Numbered from the stretch's first letter, positions 1 to 7,654 are shown. The stretch: 11,728 bases of DNA from Thermotogaceae bacterium (GCA_021161105.1 JAGHBG010000082.1:1-11728), one strand, 5' to 3'. Notes: generated from the letters alone by a model not told the origin. A program made the numbers and translations.

Positions 1-106
1 CTATTAAAGTATCTCCATATTGGACGTCGTAATACATAACGAAATATACAGCTAAAGCATAAGTTAAAGCAACAGATAATAAAAGAACGACAGTGACCTT
101 CTTCAT
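1..106 (-). CDS. N-terminus of a secreted protein, possible LysM domain (partial)
   Basis: The frame starts at ATG (106-104) and runs off the left edge after 35 codons, so only the N-terminus is visible. It begins MKK, followed by a hydrophobic stretch (about residues 4-24) with an ALA-type cleavage site near residue 20, which reads as a signal peptide or N-terminal anchor. Residues 26-35 read YDVQYGDTLI, which resembles the opening of a LysM domain (Y.V..GDTL), a peptidoglycan/glycan-binding module. A ribosome-binding sequence, AGAGGAAACTGAAA, precedes the ATG. The gene lies 13 bases after the response regulator stop on the same strand, so it is likely the next gene of the operon. Seen: signal-like N-terminus and the GDTL motif. 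Inferred: an envelope protein, perhaps a LysM peptidase or wall-binding protein. The remainder is outside the window. Confidence 0.65.
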   Translation of the reverse strand, partial: MKKVTVVLLLSVALTYALAVYFVMYYDVQYGDTLI

Positions 107-119
107 TTTCAGTTTCCTC

Positions 120-476
120 TCAGCTATTGAGTAACCTTTTTACTTCTTCTTTTAATTCCGTAAAATCCATTGACTTAACAACATAAGAATCAGCTGCCCA
201 GGAAGCAAGATCACTCTTATAATGAGAATAAGCAGTAAGAAGAATTATTTTCACATCCTTTTTCATTTCCCTCAATTTTCCAGCAATCTCAAGGCCATTC
301 ATACCCGGCATTTCTATATCAAGGGTGACAAGGTCAAAGTTACCTTTCTGGAATTTCTCCAAAGCTTCTTCACCATTTGAAGCTTCCTCAACCTCGAGTC
401 CCATCTCTTCCAATTCTTCCCTTATTAGAAGCCTCATGTTCGGTTCATCATCAGCAACGAGAACTTTTTTTCCCAT
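120..476 (-). CDS. Single-domain response regulator (CheY/Spo0F-like receiver)
   Basis: This 118-residue protein is a bare receiver domain. It carries the acidic pair Asp9/Asp10, the phospho-acceptor Asp53 in TLDIEMPGMNG, the conserved Thr81 in LLTAYS, the switch aromatic Tyr98 and the conserved Lys101 (VVKSMD), so all residues needed for phosphorylation are present. There is no DNA-binding or enzymatic output domain. It must therefore act by protein contact, as CheY does, or as a phosphorelay intermediate, as Spo0F does. Start ATG (476-474) lies 4 bases after the histidine kinase stop, with a purine-rich GGGGG stretch upstream inside the kinase end. The neighbouring kinase is the obvious phosphodonor. 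It ends in TGA, 13 bases before the secreted-protein gene. The family call is certain; the target is unknown. Confidence 0.95.
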   Translation of the reverse strand: MGKKVLVADDEPNMRLLIREELEEMGLEVEEASNGEEALEKFQKGNFDLVTLDIEMPGMNGLEIAGKLREMKKDVKIILLTAYSHYKSDLASWAADSYVVKSMDFTELKEEVKRLLNS

Positions 477-480
477 GAAA

Positions 481-3237
481 TTAAGCCCCCTTTTCCTTGG
501 GTATTTCTATTATAAACGAAGTACCTCTATCTTCAGAACTTTCAACCCAGATTTTACCATTGTGCTCATCTTCTATTATCTTTTTCGCTATAGAAAGCCC
601 CAGCCCTGTTCCATCAGTTTTTGTAGTAAAAAACGGTGTAAATATCTTTTCTTTTATATCTGGTGGAATTGGTTTTCCGTTATTCCGAACCTCCATTCTA
701 ACCTTCCCCCTGTCATCTTCCAACACTACTCTTATCTTACCATCTTTTTGTGGGACTTCGTCAATGGCATTTTGTATAAGGTTGATGAGAACCTGTTTTA
801 TTCTACTTTTGTCAGCAAATACCTCTATTTCACTTTTATCTGCTATTATTTCGAATTCCACCCCTTTTTTCTTAAGGAGTTCTTCATGAAGCAAATAAAC
901 TTCTCTTACGAGCTCAACAGTATCAAATTCAGAGAAATCAAGCTTTCTAAAGTCTCGGCTAAATTCTAAAATCTCGTTAACAATACCTTCCAACCTTTCA
1001 ATTTCGTTGCGCAGTATATCAAGATATTTTTTTCTGATCTCTTCGTCGTCGATATGCTTTTCTAACCTTCTCAGAAATCCGCCAATCACTGATATGGGAT
1101 TTCTTAACTCATGGGCTACTCTTGCCGCCATCTCACCAAGGGCGGCGAGCTTTTCCTGCCTTTTTCTCTCCTGCTCCAATATGTACCTTGTAGTTACGTC
1201 TTCAAATGTTATTATTACTCCATCTATTTTTCTTCCGTCTATACTCCACAATGGTGAAAATTTTATATCAAAAAATTTATCTTCACCACTTATGTTTAAA
1301 AGATAATTGGAAAGGTACAGAACCTCTCTTGTTTCAAAAACTCTCGCAGCCACTGCCCAGATATCTTCGAACTCGGGACTTATCCAGGCTATTGGAGTTC
1401 CTATCATGTTTTCCCTGGGCCTTCCAAATATCTGCTCAGCCTTTCTGTTCCATTCAAGAATCTTCCCACCTTCATCAACAACAACAACTGATATATCAAG
1501 ATTTTGAAGAATACTTTCAGAGAACTTTCGCAAATAATCTATAAGATTTTTTTGTCTCTCTAATGAAAGCGTTTTATTCTTTAACTCCTCATAATTCATC
1601 GCATTTTCTATGGCAAGTCCCGCACTCTCCGATACTAATTTAAGTATCTCAATGTCCATGTCTGAAATAGGTTTTTTTGTAAGCTTATTGTCAAGAATTA
1701 CAACTCCAATCGTGTCCCATCTTCCAACGAGTGGAACTATCACAAAATCATCTATTCCAATGAATTCAACGATATCATAAATGTCTTTAGTTGATCCCTT
1801 CACCAAATTTGGAGTCACATGGTAAATCTTTTTTCTCAGGACAACTCTTTCAAGTATTGGATGACCTTTATAGTGCAATATTTTACCTTCTATCTCTTTT
1901 GTAAGCCCTTTAGAAAAGTCAACTACAAGTGCTTCTTCTCTAAAATATTGGACGAGATCACCATATCTTAAAGATCTTTGATTGGATTTCTTCCTATGAT
2001 TTTCGAGATTTTCTATACTTTCAAATCCTGCCCACATCTTAGCAACAAGAACCTGTCGTTTGTTGTCTTTCACAAGTAAAAGCGCTCTATCAAAATCAAG
2101 CCCCCGTGGTGATGTCATACCAAGAAGAAGTATTTTATATGCATTTGTTATATTGTAACTTGATCTCATCGCCTGACTTATCACATAAATTGAACTCAGT
2201 TTGCTTATATGCTGACGAAGTATGGAAATCAGTTCTTCGTGTTTTTTTCTCAGCTCTTCCAATTTGCTTACTTCATCCTTTATTTGCTCATAATACTGAA
2301 GTCTTGACCACGCAAGGGAGTATCTTCTGGAAATTTCCTTCAATACTGATAAATCTATATCGTCAAAATGTTTATAAGGTCTGTAACCTTCCTTTTCTTT
2401 TTTGTTGAATAATATTATCATACCCTCCATTTTTGATTGCGTAGATATATAAGAAGCTATCATCGACTTAACATGAAAATCGACTATCTCCTCGAGTGAC
2501 AGCATGTTTATTTTTTTTCTGGTGTAAAGTACGGTTTCGTTGGATTCAACCTCGACAACAAGTGGGTGATCCAGTGGTATAAAGTTGTCCTTTATCTTCA
2601 CATTTTTTGCTATTTTTACTTCATATCCATCCTTCGTTTTTTTTGCAAAAATCCCTGCCTCAGCTTCGAGAACATCCAGAGCTATTTCTATAACTCCCTC
2701 CATAAGCTTACATTCATCAAAAGTCTTTTCAAAGAGATCTGTGAATCTTCCAAGAAGAGTGTATTTCTTTAAATGGTCTTCAAGCTGTATGTATTTAGCT
2801 AAAAATCTCAACGCCATGGACAGATCAACAGCAGCAGATTTTAACTTATCATGATGTATCTTTGCTTTTTTTAGAAAGACTATCCCAATCAACTCATCTT
2901 TGTATGAAAGTTTAAGAAGAAAGTTAAGCTCCTGTGGTATTTCATCAGGCATTTTGTCTGAGATACCATATATACTGTATGCTTCTAATTTATTAACAAA
3001 ATTTAGATTCAGATTCTTAAGTTTCAGCTCCCCAACTCTACCTTTCAACTTCTCATTTGTTGTTCCAACAAGTCTGAAGGAATTCTTTGCTTTTTCATAC
3101 ACAAAAACGGCAACATCTTCTGCTCCAAGCTCATCGGAAAAAAGCTTGGCCACATCGTTCATTGAACCGCCCTTGTATCCTTTTTTTAGAAATTCGTTAA
3201 CATTATCGAAGATATTCCAGGTTAGACTTCTTTCCAT
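481..3237 (-). CDS. Soluble multi-GAF/PAS sensor histidine kinase
   Basis: The protein has 918 residues. Approximate order: GAF-like domains at 25-150, 165-315 and 345-550 (the last with the NRALL-like DFDRALLLV pattern), coiled coil around 318-345 and 548-572, PAS at 573-688, HisKA dimerization domain at about 695-765, and HATPase at about 808-915. The phospho-acceptor is His709 in HELRNP. The N box includes Asn819 and Asn823, the F box is FTPFFTTK (866-873) and the G2 box is GTGLGLS (876-882). The G1 box reads NNGKPIPP (852-859), with Asn in place of the usual Asp and Pro in place of the second Gly, a variant I recall from other NtrB/HPK4-type kinases. No signal peptide or membrane segment is visible, so it should sense cytoplasmic cues. 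It starts at ATG inside the end of the Mut7-C gene (16-base overlap, GGTGA 5 bases upstream), which suggests translational coupling. Partner: the receiver 4 bases downstream. The ligands of the GAF and PAS domains cannot be read from the sequence. Confidence 0.95.
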   Translation of the reverse strand: MERSLTWNIFDNVNEFLKKGYKGGSMNDVAKLFSDELGAEDVAVFVYEKAKNSFRLVGTTNEKLKGRVGELKLKNLNLNFVNKLEAYSIYGISDKMPDEIPQELNFLLKLSYKDELIGIVFLKKAKIHHDKLKSAAVDLSMALRFLAKYIQLEDHLKKYTLLGRFTDLFEKTFDECKLMEGVIEIALDVLEAEAGIFAKKTKDGYEVKIAKNVKIKDNFIPLDHPLVVEVESNETVLYTRKKINMLSLEEIVDFHVKSMIASYISTQSKMEGMIILFNKKEKEGYRPYKHFDDIDLSVLKEISRRYSLAWSRLQYYEQIKDEVSKLEELRKKHEELISILRQHISKLSSIYVISQAMRSSYNITNAYKILLLGMTSPRGLDFDRALLLVKDNKRQVLVAKMWAGFESIENLENHRKKSNQRSLRYGDLVQYFREEALVVDFSKGLTKEIEGKILHYKGHPILERVVLRKKIYHVTPNLVKGSTKDIYDIVEFIGIDDFVIVPLVGRWDTIGVVILDNKLTKKPISDMDIEILKLVSESAGLAIENAMNYEELKNKTLSLERQKNLIDYLRKFSESILQNLDISVVVVDEGGKILEWNRKAEQIFGRPRENMIGTPIAWISPEFEDIWAVAARVFETREVLYLSNYLLNISGEDKFFDIKFSPLWSIDGRKIDGVIITFEDVTTRYILEQERKRQEKLAALGEMAARVAHELRNPISVIGGFLRRLEKHIDDEEIRKKYLDILRNEIERLEGIVNEILEFSRDFRKLDFSEFDTVELVREVYLLHEELLKKKGVEFEIIADKSEIEVFADKSRIKQVLINLIQNAIDEVPQKDGKIRVVLEDDRGKVRMEVRNNGKPIPPDIKEKIFTPFFTTKTDGTGLGLSIAKKIIEDEHNGKIWVESSEDRGTSFIIEIPKEKGA

Positions 3238-3704
3238 ACTTTCACCAGCTTTCCAACATCAGCCACTATCCACGAAATATGAGAACCTTTCCAGTAAACT
3301 TTTCCGCAATTTTTACATACTTTGAAATCATCAACTGTCTTGTAAACATACTCTGGTACTTCCCCTTTCACCTTTTCTTTATCCATATGGACAAGTTCTC
3401 CATTGCATTCAGAACATCTTGTAAATGGCTTTGCATACTTTTCTATTGAAAACCTATTATTCACTGCTTTTAGCTGCGATCTCCATTTATCGGATTTTAT
3501 ATAGAATACTTCTATTCCTTGTTTTTTTGCCTTTCTCTCAAGAAGCTTATCTCTCGTGAAAAGTATCCTATCTTTTGAAAGTTTTAATATATCATCTTCC
3601 TCTATTTCATTGTAATATAGAGTGTCAAAGCCAAGTATCCGCAGCTTTTTGGCTAACTTCCCAAGCATTCTATCGCAAAAAAACTTCAGTTTACTTTCCT
3701 CCAA
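3222..3704 (-). CDS. Mut7-C family putative RNase with C-terminal zinc ribbon (DUF82)
   Basis: This 160-residue protein matches the Mut7-C (DUF82) pattern from end to end. The N-terminal PIN-like half starts KFFCDRMLGKLAKKLRILGFDT and carries acidic residues Asp11, Asp38 and Asp52 (LFTRD) expected to bind metal. The C-terminal half is a zinc ribbon with Cys97-x2-Cys100 and Cys130-x2-Cys133, ending in the family signature VYWKGSH (136-142). Members are predicted metal-dependent RNases by structural similarity to PIN nucleases; the physiological substrate is generally unknown. The start is TTG (3704-3702), preceded by AGAGGG at a suitable distance. This start lies 14 bases inside the end of the pmbA-like gene, so the two should be translationally coupled. 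A GGAGGAAAG stretch lies just inside the first codons, so a slightly later non-ATG start cannot be excluded. The stop lies 16 bases inside the histidine kinase gene. Confidence 0.9.
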   Translation of the reverse strand: MEESKLKFFCDRMLGKLAKKLRILGFDTLYYNEIEEDDILKLSKDRILFTRDKLLERKAKKQGIEVFYIKSDKWRSQLKAVNNRFSIEKYAKPFTRCSECNGELVHMDKEKVKGEVPEYVYKTVDDFKVCKNCGKVYWKGSHISWIVADVGKLVKVWKEV

Positions 3705-5010
3705 CGCTCATCCCTCTCACAAGAGTTGTACTGCCTACAACGCTTCCATAATCTTTGTAATCATCTGCAACAAGTTCTATGCTGGATAAAAGCTCACTTA
3801 ATGTTCCCGATAAGGCCATGCCTCTTATTGGTTTAACTTTCTTCCCGTCCTCCACCAGATAACCAGATATTTGAACCGAAAATCTCCCAGATACAGGATC
3901 AAGGGTATGAGCTCCCATCATATGAGTTACATATATCCCTTTCTTCACGCTTTCAAATATTTTCTCTCTGTTTGCATTTGCTTCCATCCTTAAATTCATA
4001 GGAGAAACAGAAGGTGCAGACCTGAAAGAATCAATTGCTGCATTTCCTGTTGGAGACATTCCCAATTTTTTAGCGCTGTAGAGATTATGGAAAAAGCTCT
4101 TCAAAACTCCATTTTCTACAACATAGAACCTTTTAGTATTGGTTCCTTCAGCATCGAAAGATGATGCCCCCATGAATTTTGGATTTTTAGCATCGTTAAT
4201 TAAAGAAACATTCTCAGAAAACAGCTTTTTTCCTATATCTTCCTTCTTAAGAAAAGACGACTTTTTGTACACAACTTCACCAGAAAAAGACCACATACCA
4301 ATGCTAAAAAGCATAGCAATTGTTTCTGGCGAGAGGATTATGTCATACACACCTGTTTTTTCCACTTCTGCTCCAAGGCCTCCAATGGCTTCTTCAGCAG
4401 CTTCTGTAGCAACTTCGTAGGGATCAAAGGATTCAAGACTTCTTGCTATTCTGAACTTGTACCCCATGCTACCGCCTTTTTCATCCACTGCGCTACACAT
4501 TATAAAAACCTGTGCCATGGAAACTTTTTCATGTTTGTCCACACCTTTTGTAGTCATAACCTTAATTTCCTGAGTAGACACAGTTGCAGAGGCGCCTCGT
4601 ATGAACTTTATTCTTGGATCGTAACTTTTTGCCCTCTCGACAAGACCAAGGGATATCTCTTTGAGTTTTGCAAGATCATACTTTTCTACACTCTTATCAT
4701 AAAGACCTTCGATAGGATCAAATTCCACATCATCGGAAACTACATTGCCATCATCAGCCTCTGTAAACTTCGCCATCTCAATAGCAGTTTCAACGGCTTC
4801 TTTTAAATTCTCTTCCGCAGGATTCGCCACGCTAACAAAGGCTTTCTTACCATCAACAAAAGCAACTATACCTATTCCTTCAGTAATCCTCTCAAAGATT
4901 CTTTCTGGCCCTTCTATCGTTGAAGATACACTCCTGTTATTCTTAGAAATCTTATAAGCAAGACCCTCTGCTCCCTTCTTTCTCAAAAGATTAACAACCA
5001 CTTCTACCAT
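3691..5010 (-). CDS. pmbA: PmbA/TldE-type metalloprotease-related protein
   Basis: A 439-residue protein of the TldD/PmbA family. It lacks the HExxxH-type zinc motif of TldD, which marks it as the TldE (PmbA) subunit type. Family landmarks include the FDAEGTNTKR...VENGVLKSFFHNLYSAKKLGM region (about residues 285-318), the STGNA-like SPTGNAAIDSFRSAP stretch (319-333) and the C-terminal GRFSVQISGYLVEDGKKVKPIRGMALSG segment (about 375-402). In E. coli TldD/TldE act together in peptide processing (microcin B17, CcdA turnover). No tldD is in this window. Two in-frame ATGs compete: 5016 and 5010. AGGAGGG (5017-5023) touches the first but lies 7 bases from the second, so 5010 is chosen (MVEVVVNLL). 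The gene is 28 bases after the mutase frame and overlaps the Mut7-C gene by 14 bases. A Thermotoga PmbA structure exists, as I recall; the physiological role in this lineage is not known to me. Confidence 0.93.
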   Translation of the reverse strand: MVEVVVNLLRKKGAEGLAYKISKNNRSVSSTIEGPERIFERITEGIGIVAFVDGKKAFVSVANPAEENLKEAVETAIEMAKFTEADDGNVVSDDVEFDPIEGLYDKSVEKYDLAKLKEISLGLVERAKSYDPRIKFIRGASATVSTQEIKVMTTKGVDKHEKVSMAQVFIMCSAVDEKGGSMGYKFRIARSLESFDPYEVATEAAEEAIGGLGAEVEKTGVYDIILSPETIAMLFSIGMWSFSGEVVYKKSSFLKKEDIGKKLFSENVSLINDAKNPKFMGASSFDAEGTNTKRFYVVENGVLKSFFHNLYSAKKLGMSPTGNAAIDSFRSAPSVSPMNLRMEANANREKIFESVKKGIYVTHMMGAHTLDPVSGRFSVQISGYLVEDGKKVKPIRGMALSGTLSELLSSIELVADDYKDYGSVVGSTTLVRGMSVGGK

Positions 5011-5016
5011 ATCCAT

Positions 5017-5023
5017 CCCTCCT
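5017..5023 (-). promoter_or_regulatory. Ribosome-binding site that decides the pmbA start
   Basis: AGGAGGG on the minus strand abuts the ATG at 5016, which is too close for normal initiation, but lies 7 bases before the ATG at 5010. It therefore supports the second methionine as the start. Confidence 0.7.
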
Positions 5024-5038
5024 AAAATTTTTTTACCC

Positions 5039-5254
5039 TTACTCTATCTTAACAGATGACATAAGACCTTTCGCAATTTCTATATATTTATTTACATTAC
5101 CCACCTTCTTGGATTCTGCAAAAATTCTTATTATGGGTTCTGTTCCACTTGCTCTTATAAGAACCCATCCATCCTCAAACCACATCTTTGTACCATCTGT
5201 TGTCTCCACTTTGAAACCCCTTTCCTTAGCAAGCTCTGCTACCTTTTCAACCAC
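5039..5254 (-). CDS. Domain-4 fragment of the phosphohexomutase, possible separate 71-residue product
   Basis: If the TGA at 5261-5263 terminates translation, the remaining frame can restart at GTG 5254-5252. That product would be VVEKVAELAKERGF... through the phosphate-binding loop RASGTEP to the natural TAA stop. AAGGAGA lies just before the TGA, with about 10 bases between GGAGA and this GTG, a little long but usable. Domain 4 of phosphohexomutases is joined by a hinge and closes over the active site, so a separate polypeptide could in principle assemble. However, its first beta strand (KTKIHM) would stay with the upstream piece. This is an alternative reading of the gene above, not an independent gene. 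Confidence 0.35.
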   Translation of the reverse strand: MVEKVAELAKERGFKVETTDGTKMWFEDGWVLIRASGTEPIIRIFAESKKVGNVNKYIEIAKGLMSSVKIE

Positions 5255-6403
5255 CGCTTTTCAATCTCCTTCCATATGAATCTTCGTTTTTATCTGATAG
5301 TAGTATGGGAGTTCTTCCAGAAGTTTTGAGAAGCTCTTCCCCGATCTTGTAAAAGCCTCAACTATCAGAGCAGTTGTCATAGCCCCATCTCTCCCAAGAA
5401 CAAAATCGGGGAATATAACTCCTCCGTTTTCCTCGCCTCCAACAACTCCTCCTCGCTTTAAAAGTTCTCCTGTAACAACAAGATCTCCGACCTTTGTTCT
5501 AACAACATCCACTCCAAACTCTTTTGCAACATCATCTATAACAAGTGATGTTGCAACCGTTGTTACCACAGTTCCTTTCTTTCTCTTCAGAACCTCCCTT
5601 TCTGCAAGAGCAAAGGTTCTATCCCCTTGAATGAATTCTCCATATTCGTTGATAAATACAGCTCTGTCGGCATCTCCATCCTGAGCAACTGCAAAATCCA
5701 CATCAACACTTCTGACAATTTCCACCGTAGTTTTCAGGTTTTCTTCGTTTGGCTCTGGATTTCTCCATGAAAATCTACCAGATGGATGAGCATTAATACT
5801 CAAAATTCTACACCCAAGTTCTTCCAATACATAGGGAAGAGTAAACGCTCCCGCGCCATTTCCCATATCAACCAGTATTTTTGGCTTAACACTATTTATA
5901 AGTTGTTTATCCACTCTTCTGACTATTTCATTTATGTACTCATCTTTTACGTTGTACTGACTCACTTTTCCCAAATCTTTCCATGTAGGGACCTCAAAGC
6001 TCTCTTCAAAAAAGATATCTTCTACTATTTTTTCATTTTCTCTTTTCAGTCCCATACCGTTTCCTTCTAAAAGTTTCACTCCATTGAACTCTGGAGGATT
6101 ATGGGAAGCTGTTATCACAACACCACCATCTAAATTTAGCTTTCTGCAACCAAATTGCACAGCTGGGGTTGGCACCATCCCAAAATCCACCACATTTACA
6201 CCGCTCTCAACAAGAGCCGAAACAGCAGCATTTTTTAATGTCTCTCCTGAAAGCCTTGTGTCTCTTCCAAGTCCAACCACTGGATTTCGAACTTTTCTTT
6301 TAAGATATGTTCCATAAGCTCTTAACAACCTGTACACAAACTCTGGATTCATCTTTTCAGGAAATACTCCTCTAACCCCAAATGTTCCAAATATCCTGCC
6401 CAT
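5039..6403 (-). CDS. Alpha-D-phosphohexomutase (phosphoglucosamine/phosphomannomutase type), interrupted by in-frame TGA
   Basis: The frame encodes 454 positions if codon 381 (TGA, 5261-5263) is counted, a normal length for the family. The start ATG (6403-6401, MGRIFGTFGVRGV) has AAGGAG 8 bases upstream. Conserved parts are the active-site serine loop TASHNPPEFNG (Ser100), the metal loop DGDADR (242-247), the sugar-specificity loop GGEENGG (322-328) and, beyond the TGA, the phosphate loop RASGTEP (417-423). The GGEENGG loop and overall pattern are closer to archaeal-type phosphoglucosamine/phosphomannomutases than to bacterial GlmM, so the substrate (glucosamine-6-P or mannose-6-P) is not settled. 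The enzyme would convert hexose-6-phosphate to hexose-1-phosphate for wall or glycan precursors. The TGA leaves domains 1-3 in one frame and most of domain 4 in the other. Reading frame is preserved across the break, so it is not a frameshift. It follows the AlaX gene by 98 bases; an upstream in-frame ATG (6505) overlaps the AlaX stop. Confidence 0.85.
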
Positions 6404-6411
6404 CTGGACCA

Positions 6412-6417
6412 CTCCTT
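6412..6417 (-). promoter_or_regulatory. Ribosome-binding site for the phosphohexomutase start
   Basis: AAGGAG lies 8 bases before ATG 6403. It places the start at MGRIFGTFGVRGV, where family homology begins, rather than at the upstream ATG 6505. Confidence 0.7.
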
Positions 6418-6501
6418 TTTGAATTTCTTTTGCAGCAGATTCATAAATCCCTGTAATTCCATTTAAGTTTATTCTACAGCGCAGCTTACTCCTTCGTGTT
6501 C

Positions 6502-7623
6502 TCATTTTAAAAGATCTTTTAACAACTCCAAAAGCTTTTCTTTCTTTAAATCAGTCATCAGTCTTCCTCTATTCTTTCCTCCACCACCTTTTGAGCCTAT
6601 TTTCTGATTTATTTTCTTTATTAGTTCGCTGATATTAATGGAACTTGATCCTACTTCATATCCACCATTCACTTTCACAAAGATGAGCAAATTTTCCTTA
6701 TCTCCTAAAAATTTAAACAAATACTTTCCGACACTTTCAAACCCATCATAAAAGATAACAGAAATATTTCCCAAGTTATCAGCACTCTTTATAAGTTCTG
6801 ATGAGAGTACCCCTGCAAACTCTTCTGAAATTTTATCAAGAGTGGAGCTTTTTTTTCTGGCATCTTCCAGGATATTTTCAATTCTATTTTCTATCTCATC
6901 AACCGATGCTGTAAGTTTTGATGTAAGATTCTTCAGTATATCTACCCTCTTTCTGCACTCTCTCAATGCCCTCGTTCCTGCAACATAGTATACCCTTGTA
7001 AGAGAACCCTTTACCTTCTCACAGTCAATTATCTTTATAAGTCCTATTTCACCTGTATTTTTGACATGAAAACCACCGCAAGCGCTAAAATCAAAGCCTT
7101 CAACTTCGATTATCCTCACCTTTCCTTTTACTTTTTCAGATAAAGGTTTTCTTAAAGGGAACTTTTCAACGTCTCCCCTTTCAACTATGTGTTCTTTAAC
7201 CTGCCTGTTTTCAAGAACTATCTTATTAGCAAGTTCCTCGGCTTCATCCATTACTTCTTTCAGAACAGGAGCTGCACCGAGATCTATGGTTGAAACTTCT
7301 TCTCCCATGTGAAAAGAAACCGTTTCAATACCAGCAACTTCAGCAAAAGCTGCGGATAAAATATGCTGAGCTGTGTGCTGAACAGCTACATCTTTTCTCC
7401 TTCTTTCATCTATCCATACTTCATGTTCTCCTGGTTCAATTTTTTTATCTACTATATGATATATTCCATCCTTTTTCTGGATAACTTTTTTCACATTCAC
7501 GCCGCCTATCTTTCCCCTATCTCCGAGCTGTCCACCTTTGCCGTCGGGGTAAAAAGGACTTTCCTTTGATACCGCAACGTATCCCTCTTTATCCTCCACC
7601 ACCTTTTCTATTACAACCTTCAC
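6502..7623 (-). CDS. alaX: AlaX-L: trans-editing alanyl-tRNA hydrolase with DHHA1 domain
   Basis: A 373-residue free-standing relative of the editing half of alanyl-tRNA synthetase. Residues 22-36 (SPFYPDGKGGQLGDR) match the SPFYPEGGGQ..D.G opening of the family. The zinc/editing site is His83-x3-His87 (HTAQH) with Cys182-x3-His186 (CGGFH). A coiled-coil linker (about 225-270) leads to a C-terminal DHHA1 domain with a glycine run (GSKGGGG, 343-349) that in AlaRS contributes to tRNA elbow binding and dimerization. The aminoacylation and anticodon-type domains are absent. Expected role: hydrolysis of Ser- or Gly-mischarged tRNA-Ala in the cytoplasm. The start is GTG (7623-7621) with GGGAGGAGGG (7629-7638) 5 bases upstream; an extension to an ATG at 7749 would run antisense through the neighbouring gene and is rejected. 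It is the first gene of the minus-strand unit. The stop TGA overlaps ATG 6505. Confidence 0.92.
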   Translation of the reverse strand: MKVVIEKVVEDKEGYVAVSKESPFYPDGKGGQLGDRGKIGGVNVKKVIQKKDGIYHIVDKKIEPGEHEVWIDERRRKDVAVQHTAQHILSAAFAEVAGIETVSFHMGEEVSTIDLGAAPVLKEVMDEAEELANKIVLENRQVKEHIVERGDVEKFPLRKPLSEKVKGKVRIIEVEGFDFSACGGFHVKNTGEIGLIKIIDCEKVKGSLTRVYYVAGTRALRECRKRVDILKNLTSKLTASVDEIENRIENILEDARKKSSTLDKISEEFAGVLSSELIKSADNLGNISVIFYDGFESVGKYLFKFLGDKENLLIFVKVNGGYEVGSSSINISELIKKINQKIGSKGGGGKNRGRLMTDLKKEKLLELLKDLLK

Positions 7624-7647
7624 AGTATCCCTCCTCCCTTTTACAAT
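7619..7647 (+). promoter_or_regulatory. Predicted promoter for the amidohydrolase
   Basis: TTCACA (7619-7624), one mismatch from TTGACA, is separated by exactly 17 bases from TACAAT (7642-7647). Transcription would start near 7654, leaving a leader of about 36 bases to GTG 7690. The -35 overlaps the first codons of alaX on the other strand and the -10 lies in the palindrome. Confidence 0.5.
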
Positions 7648-7654
7648 TGTAAAA
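7639..7654. promoter_or_regulatory. Perfect 16-bp palindrome in the divergent promoter region
   Basis: TTTTACAATTGTAAAA reads identically on both strands and sits in the 66-base spacer between the AlaX and amidohydrolase starts. It contains TACAAT, a good -10 hexamer, in both orientations. It also abuts the AlaX ribosome-binding site. It could be an operator for a dimeric regulator, a shared pair of -10 elements, or both. No regulator gene next to it identifies the binding protein. Confidence 0.5.

Noticed and set aside
325..969. A 214-residue open frame on the plus strand.
   Set aside because: It lies antisense to the receiver and kinase genes, has low-complexity Phe/Ser/Tyr-rich composition and resembles no family. 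It is a shadow of real genes.
5215..5263. A hairpin after the TGA (UAGCA/UGCUA apical stem, UUGAAA/UUUCAA lower stem) that could be a selenocysteine insertion element.
   Set aside because: The loop GAGCU lacks the expected GU features, the stems are short with large unequal internal loops, and the TGA position is not catalytic in this enzyme family. Chance pairing in coding sequence is more likely.
5255..5263. TGA as a sense codon through a changed genetic code.
   Set aside because: TGA ends alaX, the receiver gene and ruvA at family-typical lengths, and two of these overlap downstream ATGs in the normal ATGA manner.
6404..6501. An internal promoter in the 98-base gap before the mutase.
   Set aside because: Only weak -10-like strings with poor or wrongly spaced -35 partners are visible.
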